Positions 9,765 through 23,730 of a DNA stretch of 64,000 nt are shown here, piece by piece (within the stretch, counting starts at the first letter, position 1; each line of letters opens with the position of its first letter). Below the pieces are notes generated by a model. It was not told where the DNA came from and did not search any database. It worked only from the letters and a program-made list of their open reading frames with translations. Origin of the DNA: Pyronema omphalodes. Lineage: Eukaryota; Ascomycota; Pezizomycetes; Pezizales; Pyronemataceae. The stretch is from the NCBI GenBank assembly GCA_024516155.1, contig JAJJXM010000056.1:372001-436000 (forward strand), read 5' to 3'. Position numbers and translations under genes: made by a program.

Positions 9765-12700
9765 TCCTTGGTTTTAAGATACCTAAGGGTTTAGCGCGTT
9801 ACTCTAGATATGGTGCGAGGGTATGCAGGGCGTCCATACAGCGAAGGCGAAGGGGGGAGGCAGACACAGCACGAGCTTACAAGGGAGGGAGGAAGGGAGG
9901 GAGGGAGGAAAAGGCGGTAGCGGCGGGCGTCCGGGCTGCGGCGGACTTGTACACGGGTATGTACTCTTACATGCTGTATCCCGACCCCCGACCCCGGCTC
10001 CACCCATTAATTTTAGAGACAGCTGACAAGTAGATGGCTGTATGGCTTCTCAACGGCCTATTAGATCTTCTCCCTCCCCACACACTCTCTCACTAAACGA
10101 AATAAACTAAACTAAACCAGCCTTGTTGATCTATACTACTGTATGTATGTAATCAGATCTTCCTTCACCGCCGCCGCCGCCGTCGCTTCGACTCGACATC
10201 GCTTCTTGTCATCCCGGGGCTAATATCATGTATAACTCGTGATCCTGATCCACGTTCCAGTTGTTACGTTGCCTACCCGCACGCCGCGGCCTTCCGAAGC
10301 CCCGTTGCGTGAAGCATGAAGCAATGAGGCGATGATGCCCCGTGTCAACAGACCTTATTTTAGGCACGCGAGATTGTTGATCTCTTTAGGTCTGTTTAGC
10401 TTTGTTTAGATGTTTCTAGGTCTCTTTTGCTTACTTCTTGATACGTAGATGATACCTCCTGCGCGATTTATTCAGGATAAGGATATGGATGTAAGCACTT
10501 ATTAAGAAGGAGGTAAAAGTTGGTCGGGCGGGCCTGGTACATATTAGGCAGCGGCCTAGATGAAGCTGCAGGATGGATGCCACTTGCATGGATGTACTTT
10601 GGTTCATGTCCAGTGGTATCAGAAACATCTCTTTAAGCTTACAAGCTTGGATTTATGAATTCCATTCAGCTGTCACTTTTTTTCCAGTTCTCGAAGAATG
10701 AGTGAAGGAATGATCCAATAAACCAAGTAACCAAAACTATGTCTATACATCGAGCATATATGGAACCAATATCAATCGCCCTGTGACCTTACATATGCTC
10801 GGCTACCTACAAAATACTTGTTATTTAATGCAATTTCGTCTGTACCCGAGTCAGGATAAGGATAAGGATAAGGATTGTACAATCTAGCTGTCTGTCTGTA
10901 CATCATCGCGGAGAGGCTAGACACTAAACGCTAGACTATAATAGTTCCTTACCTTACGCCAGTGTATGTACCTTGGTTCGCTGGGTAAAGTCGCGTATAG
11001 GCGGGTCTACATACCGAAATTATGAAGCCATACCTTACCGGTAAAAGTGTACCCGAATTACCTTTACCAACGGAAGTCCACATGACCTTTTGTGAAGGCC
11101 CGCCAAATTTGTTTCTGCACTATTCTGCACTGCACTGCTGTGTTGCGTTGCGTAAGCTACACTGTACTGAGCTCGTCGGGTTTGTTTATGTGTAGTTGGG
11201 ATTTCTGGATTATGTTTTTTTGATGGAAAGTAATATTGTGATTGTGATCTAGATACGGGTAGAAAATATACAATGGCATAATAGGATTTTTCTGTACAAT
11301 TATTACGAGGATTAATTGGCTCGAGATTTCAATAGTTTGAAACTTGAGTATTTGGATACTTTGATACTCCGATACTTGGGTACTTTGGTACATCGATACT
11401 TTAAAGATGGGATGATTTTTCCGATAGATGCAGAAAGAGTTCTGGAAGGCGGCCTATGGTCTGTGCTCTGTAGTATCATTTGATGATCTTCGAACCGTAG
11501 AACCCGACAAACGCATGTACCACCTACATAGCTGTGTTACATACACAGGTTTAACAAAGTTTCGTATGTAATACAAACTATGTGACTTTCATAAAATCCA
11601 AGACTTCGACGACGACTGACTTGTAATTTCTTTAGTCAGGCGTGCAAATTGGCAAATTGCCAACGCATCAAGATGGGACGAGATGGAAACGTGATTCGGA
11701 CATTTCGAAATTTAAAATGTTATCAATGACTATTGTGAATCTATAGAGAATATCAAAACTCCGTCTTCAAGGTATCGAGAAAAAACAATAGCTGTTAAAA
11801 TTCTATACCACATGAAATAAAGATAACCCTTTCTTTTCTCCATCATATATCTCTCCTTTCAAAAATAAAAAAAAGGCAAGAGGACAACAAAAAACCTTTT
11901 ATTCTTCGTACCCCAGGAAACGAAACTTCAATGAGCACAAATTTAAACAAGCACATGAGTATATTTAAAACCTCCAATAGCACCATAGGATAGCAAATTC
12001 CCTACCAAACACTTCCGACGATAGCCTTGCAGCAGCAGTCTGAGTTTCCAGTTTCCAATTTCCAGCTTACAGTTCATGTACATCTGTTGGTAATCGATAA
12101 TCGGTAACACAAGGCTCAGTATAAATGCATGACACATGTACCTTGTATAGGCACCATATGTATAACGTATCGAAATGGTGATCACTCATATTTTTTCCCT
12201 TCCGCGAGCCGGTGCACGAGTATCTATATCACATCTTTAACTTTATTATATTTTCAGCATTGGATGAAGCAAGAAAAGGCACCAGGGGGAGGGGGGGTTA
12301 TATCGCTGCGGATCTATTGCCGCCGCCACGTCAGGATATGGTTGGTTGGTTAGTTAGCTGATTCTTTTTTCTCTTCTTTTCTTTTATTTCTTAACCCTTC
12401 TCGTTTTAATTCCTATTTTTTTTAAAAAATAAATTTCTTACCGTTTATATCTTTTTTATTACCTATTTTGTTTAAATTTTTTATTGCTTTGATCCGGTAT
12501 ACAATACATAAGCCGTTTCATCATAAATATGTATGCATAAAATCACCTTGTCTACCTGTGTACATAAAATTTCTTTGCCCCCGTGCCCCCCATAAGCCTT
12601 CACGCCGCGCCGCGCCACGCCACAGCGGATACTTATCGGTATCGCTATCATCTACATATCAGCCTATCAAACCAGCCTACATATGAGACTATCAACCAGC

Positions 12701-15700
12701 CTAGTCTTTCAAGCTCCGTCAGACTGCTTCAGGGCTGGGCAGGGCTTTTCAGGGCTTTCTAGCCCCCTCTTGCCAGGCCCATCAGGCTGAACTAGTGGTG
12801 TATGGCGTATGGTAGGAAGATTTGCCTTGTGATATGGATTAGATTAGATAGTGATGGCTTAGGTTATGTAGATTGCTCGGGGGATGTCTTGATTTGGCTT
12901 AAGTTGAAGTTGAAGTTGAAGATTGAGATTAAGTTGGATAAAGAGGGTTTGTGGATTGAATATGTATGTATTTGTATGTAGATAAGTTTTGTATTTGTAT
13001 TTGGGTTCCAGTCAACTATAAGGACATGTATATGCATACCAATATACTCTACGTGGCTGTATTATTTCTTCTATAATAATAAACAAAATACGTAGTGCAT
13101 GCCCACGATCTAGGGATATTTTAATATTCTAATAGCTTGTTATAACATTTAATATATTTTTCCGGTATGATTTGTTTTGTTTGCTACTTTTTTCGTTGCT
13201 AAGATTTGACTTGACTTAACTCAACTTTGGTATATAGATTTATGTAGACACACCGCCACAGAGAGATATATATCTTTACATATACATATACATATACATA
13301 CAACCATAACTAAAACCCAAACCAAGAATTTGGAACCATATATACATCCACCCTATATCAAAACGATATGTTCTCTGAGAGACCTGCCACTGTCGGAGGA
13401 TCTCATCACCGGAATTGAAGTTTTATCGTTCTAATTCTAATTCTTATGACTATCCAATCTTTCATCTATTCTGCCATATCCCCATCTGTCTATTTATCCA
13501 TCCATCTATCCATTTATCTTCCAAGATTCAAACCAATCTTATCTTCTTCTCTTTAAAGCATATACCTTATGAGTTCCCAGGTACCATGCAATTCCATCAT
13601 TTATTTCACATGATATCTTATTCCTCATCGTATCATATTCTTCCTATCATTTACAGTATTACTTCCATTTATATCACTCCGCCTTTCTCTTATACAATAA
13701 CTACAGTACCTACTCAGTCACTTTTTAACAAAATAAAATCCGGCTTCCATGGTTTAGAATTTAAAACTTCAGATGAAGCAATAAAGTATACAGAAATATA
13801 TAAATTGTTTCATGTTTCATGTTTCATGTTTCCTATCCCTACTTCCCATCCCCATTCTGTTTACCTCCAAATCTAAATCCAAATCCAAATCCAAATTCTA
13901 ATTCTAATCCTATACATATGCATATCATCCATATCATATTTTACTCCACATAAACTATCTACCCATGTACCCACCAAACTAAATCTGGTCTGCCTCGCAT
14001 ACATATACATATGCATAACACACAGCTAACTGGTAATTTTATGCTGTTACATATGATTCGAAGCTAAAAATCGAAGCTAAAAAATGAGGCTGGTGGGTGA
14101 TAGGTATGGTGGTTACGGTGGTAGGTTGCTGCCTGATGTCTGCTGCCTAATGCCTAATCAAATGCCTAAAAAGCGACGGCGATATGCCACCATATGCTGG
14201 AATGTTGTTGAGGTTTCACTGGGGTTTTGATGGGGAGGCTGATGAGGCTGGGGGATTGTTAGGGTGAGGCTGAAGTTTGCTGGGGCTGGAGGAGGCTGAT
14301 GTGATGAAGTTTACACGGAAGGCTGAGATGGAGGAGGAGGGATGGGTATAAGAGATGATTGTTGATGGCATCTGGTTACGGTGGGTTTAAGATGTGAGAA
14401 ATGTTTACCTTTTGCTATGATTGTTAAAGGTTATTGTTCATTGTTCAAAAGATGATAATGATGGCGAGATGATAATCAACCATCTCAATTCTACCCTCCA
14501 TCTTCCATCTTCCCTTCATCTTTCCATCTCAATCCCCATCCCCTTCCCTTCCCATCCTCTTCCTTCACCTCCATCATCATCCTCCATCTTCCATATTTCC
14601 CTTCATCTCACTCCACCGCTCCCGCGCGCCAGTCTTGTCAGTCACGCACTCTAAATATCCAACGTACAACGCACCAATCACGGGCCATATCGTCCATATC
14701 ATCCATAGGTTACATTCTTGCTCCCTTTAGTCCTCTTAGCCTTACTGCTTCTCCGCGCGCGTGTATGCACTATGCACTATGCACGTACGCACTCCGTACA
14801 TACTTCGGAGTCCGGGCATTCCTGATGCAGCGTATGGTGGCATATGGTGGCATTCCTATGCAGCGTATTCTTGAAGCACATACCAGATGCCGTACCATAC
14901 ACGATACACACAGTCATTACAGTCGAATTGTAGCACCTATTTCATTCGAAATATGATGCTTTTACCACTGTATGGCTGTTCTGGCTTTTGGTTTTGGTGG
15001 TTGAAGATATGTTGATGTTTTTACTCATTTACTGATCGCTACAGCCTACCAGGGACGACGACGACGACGACTTCTTCTTTCGCTTTCAATTTTTGTTTCA
15101 TAGTTTCGTTTATTCATCTCCCGTCGGCTATTGATATATACCCCGGTTTCCTACTCTACTCCACAAGCAGCTGTCACTACAAAATTACAGGATCTCGAAA
15201 CCGACAGACCAACTGACAGTTTATGGGGGTTTATCCTTCAAATTACAGGATCTCGGCGGCGGTGTATACATAGTGCCATAATACCCTAGGCACCCTAGCA
15301 GACGACATGACATGAGTCTCGACATTTTTACGGTGCTGGCGCCGATGTCGGTGTCGGTGTCAGTGTCGGTGTTCGTCCTTCTTAGCGGACCGTTGCGGAC
15401 TCCGAGCCCTGTATGGCCCTGGTGCTGGTGCTGGTGCTACACTGCTACTCACCGCTTGTCCTTGTCATCGCGCGCGTGCATCACGAAACAGAAGCTGAAA
15501 GATGTGAAAAGAAAGAATACCTCTTCCTAATGGACTTGAGGTGTTTTTTTGTTACTTGCCTGGCCTTGATTTGCCTGGCCTTCTCAATTGAAGAGAATAG
15601 AATAGGTTTATCGCCGGTTTACAGAAAAGGGAAGAAGTTGATATGGATTTTTTGATGCAGCTGTTTCATCTTTTTTTCCCTCGGTATACGGTGGCAGTGG

Positions 15701-15991
15701 ACCCTACTTTGAAATGTACCTTGATGCTGCTGATGCTGTTTATCTTTTTCCTCGGTGGCAGTGAGGCAACTGACACGCCGCCGCACGCCGTCTTCCTGGC
15801 CCCTGCTCTTTCTCGCTTTCTCGCTTTCTCGCTTTCCAACTCTATCCCTCACCTCCCAAGACCAGAACCTAGTCTTGACAAACGTGAACGCACCGGCAAA
15901 CTTCCGGTTGGACTCTAGTCACACACACACAAATTTTTGTTGTTTGTCCCAGTTTGTCCGCCGCGGCACAGGGCTGTTCTCCATTCTCCAA
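9765..15991. other. Large gene-poor, low-complexity spacer
   Basis: More than 6 kb without a recognisable gene. Contents include a purine-rich patch (9880-9920), a CCG trinucleotide tract near 10168-10185, AGGATA repeats near 10850-10880, ATACAT-type repeats near 13270-13310, and CT-rich tracts near 14470-14620 and 15780-15850. Open frames here run through biased composition and look like translated repeats. Confidence 0.5.
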
Positions 15992-17169
15992 CCCCCCCCC
16001 CCCCCCTCCCCCCTTCTGTCTCCCCTTCCCCCCGCCCCCCAGGCCCCAGGGCATGACATGACATCAAGCAACGGAGCTGGCTGGCTGGCTGGCTGACTGA
16101 CTGATTTTCCCCGAGATGGCATCCACCACAAAGATAAAACAGAATTACAGCAGTAGCAGTGGTAGTAGTTAGATGTCTAGCACCGTATGTAGAGAAGCAA
16201 CATCATCATCACCATCACCATCCCCAACATCGTCCATCATCATCGCCATCAGTTACACTAAGCTCCTCCGGGTAGGCGGCGGCGGCGGCCTTGCTTGGAA
16301 TCATCGACGTGCTCTTCTAGGATCCGCTCTCAGTTGCTAACACCATTTGCGCTCTTCTCTTGTGTAGGGCAAAGAAAAATAAGAGTGAGCACTCTCACAC
16401 AAAACTAGATGCGCACATCCATCCCCTCCAGCCTCAACAATGAACCAACCACCCGCTACAAAAATGAGTACAACGTGAAATACAGAATTACCAACTGCAC
16501 TAGATGGATATATTTGTAGATACATACATCACAGCAGAGTACTGCATCCCACACCCTACATGCCATAGTATACATCCATACATACACATCACATATACAC
16601 ATCCATCCATCCCTCCCTCAAAAAGCACATCCCACCACTGCACCATAACCCCCCCCCCCCCCCCCCAGCATATCCCCACAAGCCAACCCCATCCTGCCCG
16701 CTGCAGGAGCAACCATACTTACATTGCGCTACCCTCGAGAAAGTCTCTCGCTCTCTTTTTCCTGTCTGAACCACCAAGCGTGAGTGAGCCTTCATTGGAT
16801 CACAAGCTTGCCGCCCGCAAAGTCACAGCAGCAGCAGAACAGAAGCCCCCCCCCCCCCAGACGAAAGTTAGAGTACTCCGAGTACACCTTGCTCTCTGCA
16901 CTTGTAACAGTCGAGTCGAGTCGAGTCAGAAGAATAATACCAGAATATCCACCGGCACAAAACTATTCTACAGTACTGCTACTCGTCATTCTGATCACAA
17001 TTGCGAGTACCATACCCATTTTTTTTTTCATTTGCTCGCTGGCTGGACTATACTATACCGACTACTTCACCCCACCAACCCCTCATTTCGAGATCCAAAG
17101 ATTCAACAGCAGCGCCTGTAAACATCGAGAAGGAAAGACCATCGAAAACTATACACCCCCCCCCCCCCC
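15992..17169. repeat. Four long C homopolymers upstream of the zinc-finger regulator
   Basis: Runs of 15, 18, 13 and 14 C lie at 15992-16006, 16649-16666, 16846-16858 and 17156-17169 within a CA- and CT-rich stretch, 0.95 to 2.1 kb before the ATG of the AmdX-like gene. They could form i-motif or G-quadruplex structure, or simply be slippage-prone tracts in a long 5' leader. Confidence 0.85.
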
Positions 17170-18116
17170 ACCAACCCCAAACAGCAACAGCAAGAGTAGC
17201 GAAAGATCTTGTACGCATACTGTCTCAGTTTTTACTCGTTCCGCTTAGAGCAATTTCTCTGTTTGGTCCATAACTCGGCAAACACCGTCATCCATCGTTT
17301 CTGGTCTCTCATCTCTCGTCTCGTCTTCTCGTCTTCTCGTCTTCTCGTCTTGCAATCTCACACTCTACAACTCAAGGCTCTAGCTATTGTACAGCTTGCC
17401 CGCCCGCCTGCCCGCCCCTAAAGCCCACTCGCCGCCACTTCTACATACCGCTCGCTGGTTTTGTCATCCACCGGGATCACCAAGCGGGGCTGATCTTCAG
17501 CGGTTTCAGGCGAATATCCTTCAGAGTAGCTGGACGGTTGAACACGTCGGTGCAATCCCTGGACCCTGGTCACTTCTTTTGCCTTCCACAACCTGAAGAG
17601 TTTTTTTTGGCAATCTGTTTCTTGACTTTTTTTGTGAGTTGAACTGTTTTAATCTTTCTTCCCCCTCTCTGTCTTCATTTTTTGACACCTCAAATACCAG
17701 ATTGGTATGATTCTGTTCCTTGTATAGATTTTGTTCACATATACTCACCAGACTCGGCGGTGACTACTGGCAATGATATGAACAATATATGCTAACCGTT
17801 ATGCCGACTCCTTCCAGAAACGATACCCTTACGATTTATATACCTCGATTATTTGTTACAGTTTGCGTGCGCATGTATTGAGATATCTTTGTCATCTTAG
17901 GTTGTGGAAAGTCTACCACTACAAATCCTGCGGCTCGCATTATTTCCTCGAACCTCGCCCAAGTCAAGTACACTTTGTGTTCTCGGATTCCACCAGCAAA
18001 GCTCTCGACGTCGTCTAAACCGATAAACATTATCGACCCGACCAGAGCCCCGTCTATTTGACTTTTGTTTTTGGTCACCCCCGTATCGGTAATAGCAATT
18101 CATCACTACTGCAGAA
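17170..18116 (+). other. Probable 5' leader/promoter region of AmdX-like gene
   Basis: A pyrimidine-rich stretch, including a repeated TCTCGTCT block around 17305-17350, leads to the ATG at 18117. Long CT-rich leaders are common for fungal regulatory genes, but no transcription start can be fixed. Several ATGs occur, so upstream ORFs are possible. Confidence 0.35.
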
Positions 18117-21100
18117 ATGGTCACCGAAAATACCAGTGCTCAATCTCCAATTGTTCCTGAGTCCGCTCAGATGTCGGCGACGAACAATCCTCAGGCCCCC
18201 GGCACAAGTTGTACGTACTTTTCTCATGCATCTCCCCATCGATGGTCGTCATGTCTACCCCGGAGCGAGGCTTCGCTGTGACTAGGGCCCGCCGCCATTG
18301 TGTTTTACTTCGTGTCTTCTGGATATCTATGACCTTTTACTAGCTTGCATACGACAACCATATCATTGTTTCGAGATAAAGCTAATAGCAGTTTCTAGCT
18401 GGAGCGCAATCACCTGGCGATGCCAGACCTCAGGTACCACCAAAGACGGATAAACCAAGACCACACGTCTGCCAGACATGTCAGCGGTCGTTTGCACGAT
18501 TAGAACATCTGAAGCGTCACGAGAGGTCACACACGAAAGAAAAACCTTTCGAATGCCCCGAGTGCACCAGATGTTTCGCAAGACGAGACCTGCTGCTGCG
18601 TCACCAGCAAAAGTTACACATGACTGCTACTCCCAGCCGTCCAAGAGCTGGCTCTCGTAGAGAGAGTACCAGCTCCGTAAGCACCACGGCTACCGGTAGA
18701 GTCCGAAAGAACTCCATGTCCAGTGCTATCACTACCCCAGTGAGCAATGGAGATGGAGGTGCTGCAACTTTGAGGGCTCGTCCAAGAGCAAATACAATTG
18801 CTCATATCGACTCTTCTACTTTGGGAATGATTGCAAATTCAGGAAGTGTTGGGTTGAGTCAAGTTGGAAAGGGCGGTTCTACTAGAGGCCCGGGAGTTGC
18901 AAACATGGGTATTGGAGGTTTCAGTTCCGCAAGTCACCATGGGGATTCCAAGTAGGTTTTAATGAATTATGACGATTATGTACTCCTTGAGCTTACGAAG
19001 TGATATCGCAGCCTGCCAAAGATTGATACCTCAATTTCCTCATTAGATCTAGGTGGAATGATGCCCCGCTCTGCCGACATGTTGAGCCCTACGGCTTTTG
19101 ACGATCTAGAGGGATTTCTGTTTGGTAATACCGTTAATCCTGCAGCCTTGCACTTCAATATGTCTCCTCTGCAGCAGCCTCTCGGGTCTCCTACTTCTCC
19201 ATTCGGTCCTTATTCTGGCGTTGACTCTACGTATTATACCGCTGATGACGCCGAGGAGGATTTCGAATGGATGAACATGTTCAATGGCTTTACTGGCATC
19301 GGGGAGCCTGTTGAACAGTCATCGCCCAGCGCTTTTAGCACGGCCTCAGGAGGTGCAATCAGCGAGCTTGTGCAACTAGCCGAGCCAATGTGGCCGACAC
19401 AGCACCACATGAACAATAATGCCAATATTCCGTTTACTGATTTTAGAACTCCAAATTTCAATGATACCCCACCGCCTGGTACCATCCCATACTATTATCA
19501 TTAGAATCTTCTCGTGTAGATATCTGATGACGTATCTTAAAGCAGATCCGTTGTCGATCGAGCCTTCTGCGATGCACCGACTATTCAATTCCAGGCACAC
19601 ACCGTCTGACTCATCAACGCCGGGCCCGATCCTTTCCATCGGAGGCGGCAGGCCTCACTCTCTTTCCGAACCTGCCGAGTCAGTAACTGATGCTACACGA
19701 GCTGCTTTAGCGACAGCACTGGTACAAAGCTCGGGTTTTGGAGCGGGTGGTCATTTGAGAAGGCAGTCAATTAGTACGCAGGTGTTGGGTGGAAACTATC
19801 CAAAGCAAGGGATCAATCTACCTCATACAAAGGACCTACAACGATACGTCGATGCATATATCAAATACTTTCATCCGCACTTGCCGTTTATGCACCTACC
19901 AACTTTACGATTCGATCCATCACCTACTTCTAATGGACGAGAATACCTTGTTTTATCAATGGCTGCTGTGGGAGCTTTGTACGAATTTGAGCAGCAGGCC
20001 GCTGGAGAATTATTTGAAGCAGCAAAAAAAATGGTGGATATATTTATTGAGGAAAGACGAAAGGCGGCAGTTAGTGCTGCTACTGGTGGAATGCATCATA
20101 ATAATAATGGAACTGGAAACCCGGTTTGGCTGGTTCAGGCAATGCTATTAAACGTCATTTTTGGATTACAATGTGGGGATCGCGTTGCTGGGGAGGCGGC
20201 ACAAAATCAGGTCTCGACTTTGGTCCAACTTGCAAGATCGGCTGGATTAACAAGACCAACGGCAATACCAACTGGAAATTCATATAGCCATATGGACGCG
20301 GATATTCAGATGGCTGACTTGGATTTGTCTTCTATGAATGGAAGTTTGGGAAGTGATGGATGGTGTGGATTGGGGATTAAGATGGAGGCTGATGGAAATG
20401 TTCAATGGAATAACTGGATTTTGGCGGAGGAGAGAAAGAGGACTTTATTTGCGGTACACTTTTTATCGAGCTTACTGGTTGCGGCTTATAACCACGATCC
20501 GAAACTTGTCAACAACGAAATTCGGCTGGATTTACCCTGTAGCGAGGAATTTTGGACGGCGCCAAATGCTAGATCATGGATGGCGAAGGGAGCAGAGCCG
20601 GCAGCGATTCAGAGCGCCCCTAACTTTGCGGTTGCCTTGAATGGTCTTTTGTCTGCCGGTCAACATCAGCAGTATGGACCACAACATCACGAGCATCAAC
20701 AACAGTTTCAAAACTATGGAAATGTTCAAAATGGTGTGCCGCCTTACCCGCCGACTGGAATCATTCCAAGCACCTTTGGTTGTCTTGTCTTGATTTGTGC
20801 TCTCCATGTGTACATCTGGGAAACTCGCCAAAGTAGCCACGCAAGACACTGGACATCGGCAGAGGCAGAAGCTATGCATGCTCACATCGAGCCTGGTTTG
20901 AAAGCTTGGCAATCCGCATGGTATTCTACTCCACACCACAGCATCGAGCGTCCAAACCCACACAACAAAGGAACTTTATCAGCGGATTGTATTCCCTTAC
21001 TAGACCTTGCATACATCCGATTATTTGTAGATCTCGGTAGAGCAAAGGAATATTTCTGGGCCAGGAACTATGAAGGAATGGCAGAGGAATTAGCCAAGGG

Positions 21101-21910
21101 TTGGGATAACGGACAGAACACACCAATTTCTTCCGCTTCTTCAATTAGTGCAAGATCGGATTCTTCTTTCTCGAATGCGATTTCCCCGGCATCATCCCCG
21201 GGATCTACCTCCCCATCCCCTAGTCTACACCCTGTCAAAATGGATGACAACCTCCCCCGATACCACGATCCCTTCTCTCATCAACACCAGCACACCCCCA
21301 TGTACGGCGTTTCCGGCGTCTGTTCCCGCCGCGAAAAACACCTCCGAAAAGCGGCCTTCTACGCCGCCGACTCGCTAGCAATGTCCGATACCCTCTGCAC
21401 CACGAAAACGACTTCCTACGCAGCCAACCAAGAGCTCTGTCGGGAACTCCCCATTCAGTCTGCATTATGTACATTCGACTGTGCACAGGTTCTCGCGGAA
21501 TGGATTGCTACTGTCCAGAATCGGGTTGCACCATACATGGGGTTAATATCCCTGGAAAACTGTGAATTGGATAATATTGTGGCTATGATGGCATTACAGT
21601 CGGAGGATAGGAAGTTGTTGACAAAGGTTTGGGAAATGTTGAGGACGGCGGAATCGAAGGTTTCTATGGAACAGCCAAGGACCGATCATCCGTTTGTGTT
21701 GGGTTCTGGATTGGGTCCTACGGTATTGAGAGTTAGCGCTTATTTGCTGGAACAGAGCGCGGTTTGGCCGGGTAGGTTTTCTCCTTTGGTGGATGAGGGA
21801 TAAAGGCTAATGGATAAATAGCAACAAGACTCATGGCTCAAGCTCTATGGCAACAAGCGGAACATATGGATGCTCGTCTAAGAAGCGTATTACCGATTCC
21901 TCAAAATTAA
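18117..21910 (+). CDS. amdX: C2H2 zinc-finger transcription factor, AmdX/Adr1 type
   Basis: Five exons, 18117-18210, 18399-18951, 19012-19478, 19546-21771 and 21822-21910, encode 1,142 residues. Two adjacent C2H2 fingers (C56-C59-H72-H76 and C84-C87-H100-H105) carry the AmdX/Adr1 signature [19 protein letters not shown] and [17 protein letters not shown] Ser-rich basic stretch follows. From about residue 470 there is a fungal transcription-factor middle-homology region, beginning [19 protein letters not shown], reaching the C terminus. In Aspergillus AmdX activates amdS (amide use), and yeast Adr1 controls non-fermentable carbon use; the target set here is unknown. The third intron (19479-19545) removes an apparent frame change: its branch CTGAT lies about 20 bases before the CAG acceptor. 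The protein is nuclear by family. The symbol is by homology, not proven orthology. Confidence 0.88.
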
Positions 21911-22706
21911 CCCCTCTTCCTCATCCTCAGATTAAAGACAGTACTCTGTGTATACCATACCATACCCCATCATCAGAAATTCCTTGGCAGTATCATATAC
22001 CTTACCTTACCTTACCTTACCTCACCTTACCTTAAAAAAACATCTACAACTACTATAAGACTACTTTATATCTTCTACTTTATAACGAATGGATTCTGGA
22101 TTTTGGATTTTGGATTCTGGATTTTTGGATTTTTGGATTTTTGGATGGAAATATGGAGATATTGATTCCTACCATATTTTCATCGACATACTTTACTTTC
22201 TTTTGTTTTGTTTTTTTACTGTTGACTGTTGACTGTTTATTGTTACGTTATGTTGTACCTTGGATTCGGATTATTTACTCTTTCTCTTTCTCTTTTTTTT
22301 TTGTGGTGGCGGCGTTATTGTTGATTGATTGTTTTTTTTTTCTTGATTTTTTGCTTGATTGATTGATTATGTTTATGTGGTTTATGTATGTGTGTGGTTT
22401 ATGTTTATGTTTATGTTTATGTTTATGTAGTTATGTGGCTTTTTGATTATTTTGATTATAGTTTGTGGATTTTTTTGATGTAGTTTGTAGTGTTTTGGAA
22501 ATGGAATAGGAATAGGAATTGCAGAATAGGAATTGATTTTTTTTTTTGAAGTTTCGGTTTGTGTAGTTATGGATTGTGGATTGTGGATGTAGTTATGGAT
22601 TGTGGATGTAGTTATGGATTGTGGATGTAGTTTATTGGAAATGGAAGTGGAATAGGAATATCAGAATTGGAATAGCAGAATTGGGAGTGGAATATCACTG
22701 CGAACC

Positions 22707-22877
22707 GGCTTCACTGGCTTCACTGGCTTCACTGGCTTCACTGGCTTCACTGGCTTCACTGGCTTCACTGGCTTCACTGGCTTCACTGGCTTCACTGGCT
22801 TCACTGGCTTCACTGGCTTCACTGGCTTCATTGGCTTCACTGGCTTCACTGGCTTCACTGGCTTCACTGGCTTCACT
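22707..22877. repeat. Minisatellite, 19 copies of 9-bp GGCTTCACT
   Basis: Nineteen head-to-tail copies, one with a C-to-T change (GGCTTCATT). Degenerate copies continue to about 22930, alternating with GCGAACT and GCCAACT. A unit of three codons keeps several frames open on both strands, which explains long frames of repeated Ser-Leu-Ala or Lys-Pro-Val here; none has gene context. Confidence 0.95.
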
Positions 22878-23028
22878 GCGAACTGGCTTCACTGGCTTCA
22901 CTGCCAACTGCCAACTGCGAACTGGCTTGATCTCAGGTTATGGTTATGGTTATCTGGCTTGATATGGCTGGTCTGTTTAGAAAGAGAGATAGATGGGAGG
23001 AGGGGGGATGGAGGTTCTGGGAGGGGGA

Positions 23029-23196
23029 GGTTATGAGAGAGGTTATGAGAGAGGTTATGAGAGAGGTTATGAGAGAGGTTATGAGAGAGGTTATGAGAGA
23101 GGTTATGAGAGAGGTTATGAGAGAGGTTATGAGAGAGGTTATGAGAGAGGTTATGAGAGAGGTTATGAGAGAGGTTATGAGAGAGGTTATGAGAGA
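23029..23196. repeat. Minisatellite, 14 perfect copies of 12-bp GGTTATGAGAGA
   Basis: Fourteen exact tandem copies, flanked by decayed units GGTTCTGGGAGG and GGTTCTGGGAGA. The 12-bp unit keeps frames open on both strands, but no start context, splice sites or conserved flanks suggest translation. The lack of any divergence points to recent expansion. Confidence 0.95.
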
Positions 23197-23670
23197 GGTT
23201 CTGGGAGAGGGAGGTTATGAGAGAGTGAGTGGAATAAAGAGTAAGAGAGAAATAGAGAGAAATAGTCAAATAGACAGGGGGGGAAATGAAAACGAAAAAT
23301 GAAAATGAAAATGCATCATATACATATACATATGTCACATATACATCCAAAAATTTAAATCTTTGGTTCTAATAACTACGAAATCACTACGAAATCACTA
23401 CGATTTGGTTTGATTTGAATAACTATGATTTGGTTCGCTTCGTTTTAGTTTGGTTTAATTCCATATAAATCGTAATGTCATGCCATGTCATGTCATGTCA
23501 TGTGATGTGATGATATTACATAACCATTCACGACATAAATAAGAATATGATAACATGAATATGAATATGATAATATACTACATACTATCACAAAGTACAC
23601 CATTATACCATTACATCCTATAATCCTATATCCTACACAATGATATGGGATGGAGTAGTTATCCTGTAGA

Positions 23671-23730
23671 GGAGTAGAAGCTCAAGAAGTAGAAGCTCAA
23701 GGAGTAGAAACTCAAGGAGTAGAAGCTCAA
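23671..23730. repeat. Four copies of a 15-bp repeat
   Basis: Unit GGAGTAGAAGCTCAA occurs four times in tandem with single-base differences, about 0.5 kb before the minus-strand tRNA-Ser. No coding or regulatory role is visible. Confidence 0.85.

Noticed and set aside
19419..19545. Apparent frameshift within the zinc-finger regulator around 19.5 kb
   Set aside because: An intron at 19479-19545 with branch CTGAT and CAG acceptor joins the two frames and restores one protein.
23029..23196. CRISPR-like regular repeat array
   Set aside because: Head-to-tail 12-bp units with no spacers, in a eukaryotic genome.
22695..23350. Long repeat proteins (Lys-Pro-Val, Ser-Glu-Ala, His-Asn-Leu-Ser and similar) on both strands
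   Set aside because: They are translations of 9-bp and 12-bp minisatellites that are open in several frames, without start context or flanking coding sequence.
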